The notes under the pieces were generated by a model that searched no databases, was not told the DNA's origin, and saw nothing but the letters and a program-made list of their open reading frames with translations. A stretch of DNA of 64,000 nt, from contig DVLO01000035.1 of NCBI GenBank assembly GCA_018715495.1, positions 1 to 64,000 of the forward strand, written 5' to 3'. The DNA comes from Candidatus Limihabitans stercoravium. Its GTDB lineage: Bacteria; Bacillota; Clostridia; Christensenellales; CAG-314. Shown piece by piece: positions 37,002-43,723 of this stretch (the stretch's first letter is position 1; every line of letters starts with the position of its first letter). Made by a program: the position numbers and the translations under genes.

Positions 37002-37418
37002 TTACTTATTCAACATTTCAATTGTGCGGGCATCCGGCTGTCCTTTGAAAAATTTATCCAGTACCTTTTTAAAAATGTCGCTACCGCTTGCAATGTAAAA
37101 CAAAGTCATTGACGAATGCAGTTTTACTGCGTCACTGCCCAAAATATTGTCAGCGTCACTGTCGGGTAATAACAACAGTTGACTGGTAATTTCAATGAGA
37201 TTTTTACCAAGGTAACTGTCGGCAAGAAAAAGTCTTGCTTCCTCCAAATCAACAATGCCGTAGTACTGCGATGTTCTGCTTTGTCCCAGTCCGGCAAGTT
37301 GCGGAAAAATGTACCACATCCAGTGTGTTGTCTTCTTACCTTGTTGAATTTCCTTCAATGCACGATCAAAATTCCATTTGTGTGCTTCTGTAAACCTTTT
37401 AATATTGTAATTGTTCAT
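37002..37418 (-). CDS. DUF1810 family protein
   Basis: A 138-residue soluble protein. It matches the DUF1810 pattern throughout: an N-terminal RFTEAHKWNFDRALKEIQQGKK, the hallmark HWMWYIFPQLAGLG (about 32-45), a YYGIVDLEEARLFL segment, and a terminal KVLDKFFKGQPDARTIEML. The biochemical role of the family is not known to me. The start ATG at 37418 has GGTGAAG upstream. It begins 11 bases after the stop of the LysR gene, so the two are likely co-transcribed. Confidence 0.9.
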   Translation of the reverse strand: MNNYNIKRFTEAHKWNFDRALKEIQQGKKTTHWMWYIFPQLAGLGQSRTSQYYGIVDLEEARLFLADSYLGKNLIEITSQLLLLPDSDADNILGSDAVKLHSSMTLFYIASGSDIFKKVLDKFFKGQPDARTIEMLNK

Positions 37419-37429
37419 ACTTCACCACG

Positions 37430-38353
37430 TTAGTCAACATCGTCAACAGAGGTTACATCACACTTTCCGCATTTATCATCTGAAATACAACTACGCAGCA
37501 CTTCCAGAAACTTACTGGCAGGTTTAGAAAAAATGCGGTAACGTTTCCAGGCAAATACAAGCGATGTCTGTAACGGTGGATACAGTGGTCGGAATGTAAG
37601 ATCGCTGTTTCCCGATGTGTTGATCAGTCTGTCCAGCCCAACGGCATACCCAACTCCTTCCTTGACAAGCAATGAGGCATTGTAAATGAGATTGTAGGTT
37701 GCCACAATGTTGTAGGAATTGTTGTTTTTAGAAAACCAATCGGCAACTTCGTTTTCGGAAAGCGTGTGACGTGACCTGATTAACGGAAGTTGTTTTAAAT
37801 CTTCGGCAGTCACAAACTGCTTGTCAGCAAGCGCACTGTCTTTACGCATGAGAACACCCCATGTGTCCTTGTCGGGCAAAGTGATGTAGTCGTATCCCGA
37901 CAAATCGGCAGGAAGAACCAGCACTCCGAAATCAATCAATCCCTTGTTGAGCATTTCCATGACGTGTACAGTATCGGCACTGTGAAAATTGAAACGGACG
38001 TCGGGGTAATTTTCAATCATTTTCTTGGTTGCGTTGGCAACAATCCCCAATGCGTAGCTTTCGCCACCGCCAATGTAGATTTCACCACTGACCGTTTCAA
38101 AGGACGCAACTTCACGCTGTGCCTTGTCGCACAATTCAACAATTTCTTCCGCACGTTTTTTCAACAACATGCCTGCTTCCGTCAGGGTTATCTTACGACT
38201 TCCCCTTACAAACAACACCTTACCTGTTTCTTTTTCAAGATTTTGCATCTGTCGTGACAGGCTTGGTTGCGTTATAAACAATGCTTCTGCTGCCTTAGAA
38301 ATACTTTCTTCACGTGCGACAGCTAAAAAATACTTCAATTCTCTCAATTCCAT
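37430..38353 (-). CDS. LysR family transcriptional regulator
   Basis: A 307-residue DNA-binding regulator. The N-terminal winged helix (1-60) starts MELRELKYFLAVAREESISK and includes the recognition part ITQPSLSRQMQNLE. A linker helix and a two-lobed effector-binding domain follow (about 90-295), with IYIGGGESYALGIV opening lobe 1. The upstream reading to 38431 is rejected because MELRELKYFL is the usual family start and the promoter lies immediately upstream. No Shine-Dalgarno sequence precedes the ATG (see findings). It is divergent from the acetyltransferase-flavodoxin operon, the classical arrangement for a LysR activator of that operon and repressor of itself. Confidence 0.93.
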   Translation of the reverse strand: MELRELKYFLAVAREESISKAAEALFITQPSLSRQMQNLEKETGKVLFVRGSRKITLTEAGMLLKKRAEEIVELCDKAQREVASFETVSGEIYIGGGESYALGIVANATKKMIENYPDVRFNFHSADTVHVMEMLNKGLIDFGVLVLPADLSGYDYITLPDKDTWGVLMRKDSALADKQFVTAEDLKQLPLIRSRHTLSENEVADWFSKNNNSYNIVATYNLIYNASLLVKEGVGYAVGLDRLINTSGNSDLTFRPLYPPLQTSLVFAWKRYRIFSKPASKFLEVLRSCISDDKCGKCDVTSVDDVD

Positions 38354-38359
38354 AAATAC

Positions 38360-38388
38360 ATTATGGCACAATAATATATGCCTGTCAA
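38360..38388 (-). promoter_or_regulatory. Promoter of the lysR-type gene
   Basis: Minus-strand -35 TTGACA (38383-38388), a 17-base spacer and -10 CATAAT (38360-38365). Only six bases separate the -10 box from the ATG, which places the expected transcription start at or next to the start codon. Confidence 0.8.
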
Positions 38389-38393
38389 GCATA
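38377..38393. promoter_or_regulatory. Candidate LysR binding box (T-N11-A type)
   Basis: The inverted repeat TATGC-N7-GCATA has the T-N11-A geometry known for LysR-type sites. It overlaps the -35 of the regulator's own promoter and lies about 23 bases upstream of the -35 of the divergent operon, which fits autorepression combined with activation. Confidence 0.6.
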
Positions 38394-38415
38394 GAATTCA
38401 ATTCAATATAGGTAT

Positions 38416-38444
38416 TTGACATATTACACAATGCGCTTTATCAT
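38416..38444 (+). promoter_or_regulatory. Promoter of the acetyltransferase-flavodoxin operon
   Basis: Plus-strand -35 TTGACA (38416-38421), a 17-base spacer and -10 TATCAT (38439-38444), about 20 bases before the start codon at 38465. Confidence 0.75.
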
Positions 38445-38464
38445 TGAGTTACAAGGAGAAATTT

Positions 38465-39037
38465 ATGACCGAACAACAACTTACCCAATACATGAATGAA
38501 GGAAACACCGTAAAAGGACAATCGCAGCACCACTTGTGCATGCACGAAGTGTCGGAAAAGGCAAGGCGAATTACAGCGAAACTAAATAACCAATTTCACT
38601 CAAATGATGAAATTCAACAAATTTTTGCCGAACTTACAGGAAAACCAGTAAACAATACATTCGGAATGTTTCCGCCCTTTTACACCGATTACGGTAAAAA
38701 CATCACAGTGGGAAACAACGTGTTCATCAATTCGGGATGCTGTTTCCAGGATCAGGGAGGAATTGAAATAGGCGACAACACCCTTGTAGGACAACAAGTG
38801 GTAATCGCCACATTAAATCATGGATTGACACCCCAAAACAGGCAAGATCTCATACCGCAAAAGGTGGTAATCGGCAAGAACGTATGGATAGGAGCACATG
38901 CAACCATCCTGCCAGGCGTCACCATAGGCGACAACTGTGTAATAGGCGCAGGCGCTGTAGTAAGCAAGGACATTCCCTCTGATTGTGTAGCTGTGGGAGT
39001 TCCTCCAAGAGTTGTAAAGAAAATAGAGGAGGAATGA
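38465..39037 (+). CDS. Sugar O-acetyltransferase, maltose/galactoside acetyltransferase type
   Basis: A 190-residue acetyl-CoA-dependent enzyme of the left-handed beta-helix family (Maa/LacA/NodL). An N-terminal helical cap (about 1-65) is followed by hexapeptide repeats such as IEIGDNTLVG, VVIGKNVWIGAHATILPG and VTIGDNCVIGAGAVVSKDIP. The catalytic His is in ATLNHGL (about residue 120). Real substrates of such enzymes are often unknown; sugars or other hydroxyl compounds are likely. The start ATG follows AAGGAG at good spacing; an in-frame TTG seven codons earlier is rejected. First gene of a five-gene operon divergent from lysR. Confidence 0.93.
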   Translation: MTEQQLTQYMNEGNTVKGQSQHHLCMHEVSEKARRITAKLNNQFHSNDEIQQIFAELTGKPVNNTFGMFPPFYTDYGKNITVGNNVFINSGCCFQDQGGIEIGDNTLVGQQVVIATLNHGLTPQNRQDLIPQKVVIGKNVWIGAHATILPGVTIGDNCVIGAGAVVSKDIPSDCVAVGVPPRVVKKIEEE

Positions 39038-39039
39038 CG

Positions 39040-39567
39040 ATGAAAAAATTTATTGCAATTGCACTGATTCTCACACTACTGTTGTGTCTTGTGGCATGTG
39101 AACCGGACAAAAAGGATAATGCAAGCAACACGGATACACCGTCGCAATCCCAACAGACCCCGACACAACCAACCGATCCAGAACAAACACCTACAGATGA
39201 GGTAACGACAGTGACAATTACATGTAATGGCAACACACTTGAAATGCAACTTGCGGATACCGTATCCGCAACGGAATTCTACAACACCTTGAAAGAAGGT
39301 GACATTACAATATCCATGCGTGAGTACGGCGGATTTGAAATGGTAGGCGGTCTGGGATTTTCACTTCAACGTGATGACAAACAGACAACAACAAGCGTAG
39401 GTGACGTGGTACTGTACAGCGGTAATCAGATTGTAATCTTCTACGGAAGCAACAGCTGGGCATACACACGACTGGGCAAAATCAGCAATGTTACAGTCCA
39501 ACAACTGTTGGATTTCTTCGGTTCGTCCAATGCAGACGTCACGTTTTCAACAAGCACACAACAATAA
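39040..39567 (+). CDS. Cyclophilin-like-fold lipoprotein
   Basis: A 175-residue lipoprotein with lipobox L-V-A-C (Cys20) and a flexible Thr/Gln/Pro-rich linker (about 21-60). The compact beta domain (about 62-165) fits the cyclophilin-like family (PF18050 type), with ITCNGNTLEMQLADTVSATE, a MREYGGFEMVGGLGFSL loop, and GDVVLYSGNQIVIFYG. This family is not known to have prolyl isomerase activity. The start at 39040 is chosen because AGGAGG lies seven bases upstream, overlapping the end of the preceding gene. It shares the operon with a hydrolase, a CMD-cupin protein and a flavodoxin, a grouping seen in other Firmicutes as far as I recall. Confidence 0.82.
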   Translation: MKKFIAIALILTLLLCLVACEPDKKDNASNTDTPSQSQQTPTQPTDPEQTPTDEVTTVTITCNGNTLEMQLADTVSATEFYNTLKEGDITISMREYGGFEMVGGLGFSLQRDDKQTTTSVGDVVLYSGNQIVIFYGSNSWAYTRLGKISNVTVQQLLDFFGSSNADVTFSTSTQQ

Positions 39568-39582
39568 GGAGGTTTTGACACA

Positions 39583-40557
39583 ATGCAATTGACACAAACA
39601 TGGGACAAGGTTTTTGAAAAGTCCCAGAAAGTCGACCACACTAAAGTCACATTCACCAACCGATTCGGTATAACGCTGGCTGCGGATATGTACATTCCCA
39701 AAGGCAAAGAGGGTAAACTTCCAGCCATTGCTGTCAGCGGTCCTTACGGCGCAGTAAAAGAACAGTCATCAGGTCTGTACGCACAAACACTTGCGGAACT
39801 GGGATATCTTACAATTGCATTCGACCCGTCTTTTACAGGCGAAAGCGGAGGACAACCAAGATACGTTTCTTCCCCCGACATCAACACCGAAGACTTCCAG
39901 GCAGCTGTGGATTTTCTTTACACTCACCCCCTTGTTGACAGTGAAAAAATCGGAATCCTTGGAATTTGCGGTTGGGGCGGAATTGCACTCAACACCGCCG
40001 CCATCGATACACGAATCAAGGCAACAGTCGCTTCCACAATGTACGACATGACAAGAGTCAGCGCCTACGGATACTTCGACAGCACAACGGAAGATCAACG
40101 TTTCCAACTTAAACAACAACTCAACGCCCAACGTATCGCCGACAATTTAAAAGGTGAAGCACAGCGTGCAGGAGGAGTTGTCGATCCGTTGCCAAGTGAT
40201 GCGCCCTTCTTTGTCAAGGACTACTACGACTACTACAAGACAAAGCGTGGATATCACCCACGTTCACTCAATTCTAACGACGGTTGGAACATCACCAACT
40301 CTCTGTCATGGATGAATGCAAAGTTCCTGCAATTTACCAACGAAATACGAAGTGCCGTAATGATAATGCACGGCGAAAAGGCACACTCCTGCTATTTCAG
40401 TAAGGATGCCTACAACAACATGATTGCAAACAGCAAGTATAAGGACAACAAACAGTTGCTATTGATACCCGATGCTGTACACACCGACTTGTACGACAAA
40501 CCAGACATTATTCCTTTTGAAAAGATAGACCAATTTTTCAAAACATATTTGAAGTAA
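39583..40557 (+). CDS. Alpha/beta hydrolase of the dienelactone-hydrolase/YcjY type
   Basis: A 324-residue cytoplasmic hydrolase. The strand motif ILGICGWGG places Cys129 at the nucleophile elbow (Sm-x-Nu-x-Sm), where most esterases have Ser; dienelactone hydrolases also use Cys. The catalytic His is probably in PDAVHTDLYD (about residue 297), and MIMHGEKAHS marks the acid-bearing strand region. The DPSFTGESGGQP stretch after strand 4 is typical of this group. Substrate unknown. The start ATG is ten bases after AAGGAGG, and the gene is 15 bases after the lipoprotein. It probably modifies a small ester or lactone together with the CMD-cupin and flavodoxin proteins. Confidence 0.85.
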   Translation: MQLTQTWDKVFEKSQKVDHTKVTFTNRFGITLAADMYIPKGKEGKLPAIAVSGPYGAVKEQSSGLYAQTLAELGYLTIAFDPSFTGESGGQPRYVSSPDINTEDFQAAVDFLYTHPLVDSEKIGILGICGWGGIALNTAAIDTRIKATVASTMYDMTRVSAYGYFDSTTEDQRFQLKQQLNAQRIADNLKGEAQRAGGVVDPLPSDAPFFVKDYYDYYKTKRGYHPRSLNSNDGWNITNSLSWMNAKFLQFTNEIRSAVMIMHGEKAHSCYFSKDAYNNMIANSKYKDNKQLLLIPDAVHTDLYDKPDIIPFEKIDQFFKTYLK

Positions 40558-40569
40558 AGGTGAAATAAA

Positions 40570-41322
40570 ATGGAAAAAATCACACAAACCGCAGGAAGAA
40601 AACAGCTTGGACAATTTGCACCCGACTTCGCCCACTACAACGACGACATACTCTTTGGCGAAAACTGGAACAACACCGACATTGACTTGAAGACACGTTG
40701 TATCATCACCGTAACGGCGTTGATGTCATCGGAAATCACCGATTCCTCACTCAAGTACCACCTTGAAAACGCAAAGCAACAGGGCGTTACAAGAAAGGAA
40801 ATTTCCGCAATCATCACCCACGTTGCATTTTACGTAGGCTGGCCGAAAGCATGGGCGGTGTTCAACCTTGCAAAGGAAGTCTGGAAGGAAGACATTGAAG
40901 GAGATGACGAAAAGGCAGCGCATGAACGCAGTATGGTGTTCCCAATCGGACAACCAAACAATGCTTATTCACAGTACTTCATCGGACAAAGTTACCTTGC
41001 ACCCGTTTCAACTGAACAGGTAGCAATTTACAACGTTACATTTGAACCCAAGTGCCGAAACAATTGGCACATACACCATGCCGAAGAAGGTGGCGGACAA
41101 ATACTGATGTGCATAGCAGGACAAGGTTGGTACCAGGAATGGGGAAAAGAACCCGTACTTCTCACCCCCGGCGACTGCGTAAACATCAAGGCAGGAGTAA
41201 AGCATTGGCACGGAGCAACGGCAAACAGTTGGTTTTCACACCTTGCAATAGAGGTTTCGGGGACAAATTGTTCTACCGAATGGTGCGAACCCGTTGACGA
41301 TCAACAGTACAACAAGCTGTAA
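40570..41322 (+). CDS. Carboxymuconolactone decarboxylase-like/cupin fusion protein
   Basis: A 250-residue two-domain protein. Residues about 5-108 are an all-helical CMD/AhpD-fold domain with DIDLKTRCIITVTAL and ISAIITHVAFYVGWPKAW; it lacks the CxxC of AhpD peroxidases. Residues about 135-240 form a cupin with NNWHIHHAEEGGGQ (His metal ligands), GQGWYQEWG and the second motif GDCVNIKAGVKHWHGA. Separate CMD and cupin genes are common in such operons, and fusion is known. The reaction is not established; a redox or decarboxylation role on a small aromatic or lactone compound is inference. The start ATG follows AAAGGTG, 12 bases after the hydrolase gene. Confidence 0.87.
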   Translation: MEKITQTAGRKQLGQFAPDFAHYNDDILFGENWNNTDIDLKTRCIITVTALMSSEITDSSLKYHLENAKQQGVTRKEISAIITHVAFYVGWPKAWAVFNLAKEVWKEDIEGDDEKAAHERSMVFPIGQPNNAYSQYFIGQSYLAPVSTEQVAIYNVTFEPKCRNNWHIHHAEEGGGQILMCIAGQGWYQEWGKEPVLLTPGDCVNIKAGVKHWHGATANSWFSHLAIEVSGTNCSTEWCEPVDDQQYNKL

Positions 41323-41479
41323 TCGGCAGTTAGAGTACGCACTACCGCAACTCTAAACACAATCAAAAACAAAAAAAGGTATTTACAGCCACACGCACAA
41401 GATGTACAATTGTTGTGTAACGTGGGTTAATTTTAACAACAAATCAAATCAATAAAATCAATTCTAAAAGGTGAAAAAC

Positions 41480-42016
41480 ATGAGTAAGAAAATACTGGTA
41501 ATTTCAACAAGTTTAAGAAAGACAAGCGATTCCGATACACTTGCCGAACAATTTGTAAAGGGAGCAATTGAAGCAGGACACGAAGTAGAAAAAATCAGAC
41601 TGTTGGGCAAAGATATAAAGTTCTGTCAAGGTTGTCTTGGTTGTCTTAAGACAAACCGTTGCGTAATACACGACGATGCAGACGTAATTGTTCAGAAGAT
41701 GAAAGATGCCGACGTGTTGGTATTTGCAACCCCAATCTACTACTACGAAATGTCGGGACAAATGAAGACATTACTGGATCGTGCAAACCCTTTGTATTCG
41801 TCCAACTACAAATTTCGTAGCGTTTACCTCATTGCAACTGCGGCTGAAGACAGCGACGAAGCTTGTCAACGTGCAGTAAGCGGTCTTGAAGGTTGGGTAG
41901 AATGTTTCCCCAAGGCAAACCTTGACGGCGTTGTGTTCGGCGGCGGCACTGACCAACTCAACATCACACAGAACCACGCAATGGAAAAAGCCTTCAACAC
42001 AGGCAAAAACATTTAA
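41480..42016 (+). CDS. Flavodoxin-fold NAD(P)H:FMN oxidoreductase, iron-sulfur flavoprotein-like
   Basis: A 178-residue FMN-binding oxidoreductase. The phosphate loop is STSLRKTSDSDTLA (about 9-22), and FATPIYYYEMSGQMKTLLDR is the standard second FMN contact. Cys49, Cys52, Cys55 and Cys61 form a C-x2-C-x2-C-x5-C cluster, which meets the compact motif of iron-sulfur flavoproteins (C-x2-C-x2-C-x4-7-C), although many proteins annotated as FMN reductases share it. The start is the ATG at 41480 after AAAGGTG; the upstream GTG overlaps that site. The 157-base gap from the CMD-cupin gene contains a TTAGAGT/ACTCTAA inverted repeat without U-run, so it may be read through or have its own promoter. Confidence 0.87.
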   Translation: MSKKILVISTSLRKTSDSDTLAEQFVKGAIEAGHEVEKIRLLGKDIKFCQGCLGCLKTNRCVIHDDADVIVQKMKDADVLVFATPIYYYEMSGQMKTLLDRANPLYSSNYKFRSVYLIATAAEDSDEACQRAVSGLEGWVECFPKANLDGVVFGGGTDQLNITQNHAMEKAFNTGKNI

Positions 42017-42061
42017 AGAAGTTTAGCGTAAACATCCCCCTGTTTACAGTTTAGCGACAAA

Positions 42062-42094
42062 AACACCTTTGTATTGCACAAAGGTGTTTTTTTT
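42062..42094 (+). terminator. Intrinsic terminator of the flavodoxin operon
   Basis: AACACCTTTGT pairs with ACAAAGGTGTT around a five-base loop, followed by six T. Confidence 0.9.
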
Positions 42095-42161
42095 GTTTTA
42101 CTAGTCACAAACACCACAAAACGAATTGCACACGACATTGAAGCAAAGCAAGTTGAATACA

Positions 42162-42192
42162 CAAAAAAAGGTCAGGAACATTGTCCTGACCT
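42162..42192 (-). terminator. Intrinsic terminator of rlmD
   Basis: On the minus strand AGGTCAGGA and TCCTGACCT form a nine-base stem with a short loop, followed by a run of T. Confidence 0.9.
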
Positions 42193-42209
42193 GAAATTCA
42201 GTTGTTGTG

Positions 42210-43559
42210 TCATCTCTTAACCAATTGCACCAGCGTTTCGATGTGGCGTGTGTGGGGGAAAAGGTCGTACAATTCGATGTATTTCAATTCGTAGTACGGC
42301 AGAAGATAGGTCAAGTCCCTTGCAAGTGTTGCGTTGTCGCATGAAATGTACACCACCTTGTCGGGCATGTTGTCGGTGATTGTCTTACAAATCTTCTCCC
42401 CCAATCCCTTGCGTGGGGGATCTACCAACAGCACCGTCTTCTTGCCCTTGCACTGTTCCATTACCTTGGGCAATTCCTGCGTCACGTCACCGCAAATATT
42501 GGTCAAGGTGTCAATGTTGTTGAGTTTTCTCATCACTTCGGCGTCTTCCGACGCTTCCTTGACAATTTCTATTGCGTAGGTGTGGTAACTTGGCGAACAC
42601 ATTGCGCAAGTCAGCAATCCTACACCCGAAAAACAATCGACAAGTGCTTCCGTACCCTGACTTGCAATTAGTTGTCTTGCCTTGCTGTACAGCAGATCCT
42701 TCACCTTATCGTTGACTTGGAAGAAACTGTCGGGTTGAAGACGGAACACCACTCCGTTGACGTCAGTTGACACGATGCTGTCGATACCGTCAATGTGGTA
42801 AGTTGTCTTACCCATTATGACGTTGTTTTTCAGCGTATTGATGTTGACAAATAGTCCCCATTTACTGAACTTCTCATCAAGCAATCGGCACAATTTGGAA
42901 AAATCTCTCTTGGTTTCGCCGTTGAACACCAATGTCAACAACAGTTGATTGTCGATGTATCTTGCGACGATGTGGCGAATTTCCCCCTTGAATGTACGTT
43001 GGTTGTAGGGTTGAATGAAATTGCTGTCCAAAAACTTCTTCATCAATGCAACAAGTTCCGTTGCCCAACTTCCGGTTATGTCGCAACCGTCACAGGGAAC
43101 GATGTCGTGACTGTCCGAACGGTACATTCCGATTACTACATTTCCACGTCTGCCACCTACGGGCAGGCTTATCTTGTTTCTGTAGCCGTACTGCAACGGA
43201 CTGCCCACCACGTTGATGTCGGAAAGTTCCAGTCCGGCAATTTTCTTCATGTTGGAAATTACAATGCCTTTCTTGACTTGAAGTTGCTCTTGGTAATCCA
43301 TGTGTTGCAACAGACAGCCACCGCACTTGCCGAAATAACGACACTTGGGTACAACTCTGTGCTGTGAAGGTTCAATCACCTTGACAAGCTGTGCGTAGCA
43401 GATGTTTTTCTTGACATAGGTCACACGCACACTGACTGTTTCGCCCGCAATCGTCAATGGAACAAACACAATGTATTCGTCCTTCAAAGCAACGCCTTCG
43501 CCGTTACTGCCGTAGGAATTTATAGTAACTTCAATCAAATCTCCCTGTTTCAACAACAT
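42210..43559 (-). CDS. rlmD: 23S rRNA (uracil-C5)-methyltransferase, RumA/RlmD family
   Basis: A SAM-dependent RNA uridine-C5 methyltransferase of 449 residues. An N-terminal TRAM domain (about 1-60) binds RNA. A [4Fe-4S] cluster motif follows with Cys73, Cys79 and Cys82 (CRYFGKCGGC) and a later Cys at about 156. The methyltransferase domain has ALVDCFSGVGLLT, the motif LLVDPPRKGLG and catalytic Cys in VYISCDNATLARDL. In Firmicutes this family includes RlmCD and TrmFO-unrelated enzymes, so the target (U747, U1939 or both) cannot be fixed from sequence. The start ATG follows GCGGTG. It is monocistronic, with its own promoter and terminator. Confidence 0.93.
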   Translation of the reverse strand: MLLKQGDLIEVTINSYGSNGEGVALKDEYIVFVPLTIAGETVSVRVTYVKKNICYAQLVKVIEPSQHRVVPKCRYFGKCGGCLLQHMDYQEQLQVKKGIVISNMKKIAGLELSDINVVGSPLQYGYRNKISLPVGGRRGNVVIGMYRSDSHDIVPCDGCDITGSWATELVALMKKFLDSNFIQPYNQRTFKGEIRHIVARYIDNQLLLTLVFNGETKRDFSKLCRLLDEKFSKWGLFVNINTLKNNVIMGKTTYHIDGIDSIVSTDVNGVVFRLQPDSFFQVNDKVKDLLYSKARQLIASQGTEALVDCFSGVGLLTCAMCSPSYHTYAIEIVKEASEDAEVMRKLNNIDTLTNICGDVTQELPKVMEQCKGKKTVLLVDPPRKGLGEKICKTITDNMPDKVVYISCDNATLARDLTYLLPYYELKYIELYDLFPHTRHIETLVQLVKR

Positions 43560-43588
43560 TTTTCACCGCTTTTAAATAGTATAAAGAC

Positions 43589-43617
43589 ATTATACATCAA
43601 CTGAAACACCACGTCAA
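43589..43617 (-). promoter_or_regulatory. Promoter of rlmD
   Basis: Minus-strand -35 TTGACG (43612-43617), a 17-base spacer and a perfect -10 TATAAT (43589-43594). Confidence 0.85.
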
Positions 43618-43633
43618 TTGACAGTGCAACGGC

Positions 43634-43713
43634 AACAAAAAAAGGACGGAACAAATGATGTGTACCCTAAAAGTTAGACACTTTTGGAGGTACACATCAC
43701 AAAATCCGTCCTT
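43634..43713 (-). terminator. Nested palindrome acting as terminator of the ABC exporter operon
   Basis: On the minus strand AAGGACGGA pairs with TCCGTCCTT, which is followed by seven T. Inside lies a second perfect ten-base stem, GATGTGTACC with GGTACACATC. Its 22-base loop again pairs roughly (CCAAAAG with CTTTTAGG). The outer stem with the U-run is a good terminator; the inner palindrome looks like a small inserted element. Confidence 0.8.
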
Positions 43714-43723
43714 CGTTTTTCAA

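Noticed and set aside
41330-41356. TTAGAGT/ACTCTAA inverted repeat after the CMD-cupin gene as a terminator
   Set aside because: Seven-base stem with a 13-base loop and no U-run; too weak for a terminator call.
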